A stretch of 64,000 bases of DNA from Odontocerum albicorne. Its lineage: Eukaryota; Arthropoda; Insecta; Trichoptera; Odontoceridae. Positions within the stretch are counted from its first letter, which is position 1. Every line of letters begins with the position of its first letter. Shown here piece after piece: positions 63,842-64,000 of the stretch. Location: the NCBI GenBank assembly GCA_949825065.1, contig OX463841.1:16507064-16571063 (forward strand), in the 5' to 3' direction. The notes below the pieces were generated by a model. It was not told the origin of the DNA. It searched no databases and saw only the letters and a program-made list of their open reading frames with translations. The position numbers and the translations under genes were made by a program.

Positions 63842-64000
63842 TTAACCTTTCCCTTCCTGTGCTAAAAAAATCCGCGCGTTCCAGTGCTGTGTATTCAATA
63901 CACATGTAAAAATAAGCGATTTAAAATTAGAAAAATGAGAATATTCATAGCCAATCGCTTAAATTTATTAAATTCGAAGTCAAAAGTGATAATAATTGAA
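63842..64000 (+). mobile_element. Family P piggyBac-like element, one end, runs off the window
   Basis: TTAACCTTTCCCTTCCTGTG at 63842. The following 155 bp match 52840-53005 in reverse (AATCCGCGCGTTCC, GTGTATTCAATACACATG, ATAGCCAATCGCTTAAATTT). Confidence 0.6.

Overview
This is an AT-rich, repeat-dense insect nuclear window, most probably from a moth (Lepidoptera). Three things point there. It carries a sulfakinin precursor whose peptides end in DDYGHLRF-amide. It has many tRNA-derived SINE copies, non-LTR retrotransposon remnants and small DNA transposons of kinds common in moth genomes. It also has short GC-richer exons with GT-AG introns. I see no rRNA gene, no functional tRNA gene and no CRISPR array.

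Three host genes can be supported. (1) Plus strand, 9365-19877: the 3' part of a tensin gene (Drosophila blistery type). Seven exons join in frame into 526 residues ending in an SH2 and a PTB domain; the 5' exons lie to the left, outside the window or unrecognised. (2) Minus strand, 33697-34032: a complete 111-residue sulfakinin (cholecystokinin-like neuropeptide) precursor. (3) Plus strand, 40196-50258: a five-exon gene for a 276-residue acidic, coiled-coil-like protein I could not identify.

The rest is mostly repeats. 1-9.3 kb: a 129-bp repeat, LINE remnants around a 76-bp satellite, and a long 5'-truncated jockey-like LINE (minus strand). 9.3-20 kb: the tensin gene, its introns filled with SINEs, LINE ends, a pogo/Tigger-like element and two minisatellites. 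20-33 kb: intergenic, with a 68-bp satellite of 44 units, a 66-bp palindrome, a 41-nt C tract and several TTAA-flanked piggyBac-like elements. 33-40 kb: sulfakinin, more arrays and LINE pieces. 40-50.5 kb: the coiled-coil gene, its introns holding LINE, mariner and minisatellite DNA. 50.5-64 kb: foldback elements, MITEs, two consecutive long-period arrays (156 and 95 bp) and many SINEs.

The most interesting signal is a recurrent octamer, TACTCGTA/TACGAGTA, found by eye 22 times. In at least four repeat families its presence is exactly a 6-bp gain at a TA relative to sister copies, as expected of transposon excision footprints or a micro-insertion process. A second theme is minisatellites touching splice sites: a splice donor copied four times in tandem, an array abutting an acceptor, and an array of TAG-ended pseudo-acceptors just upstream of another. 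A third is arrays that seem to have been seeded by transposon pieces (a LINE-internal segment, a SINE tail).

All coordinates and counts were made by reading; no alignment or database search was run.
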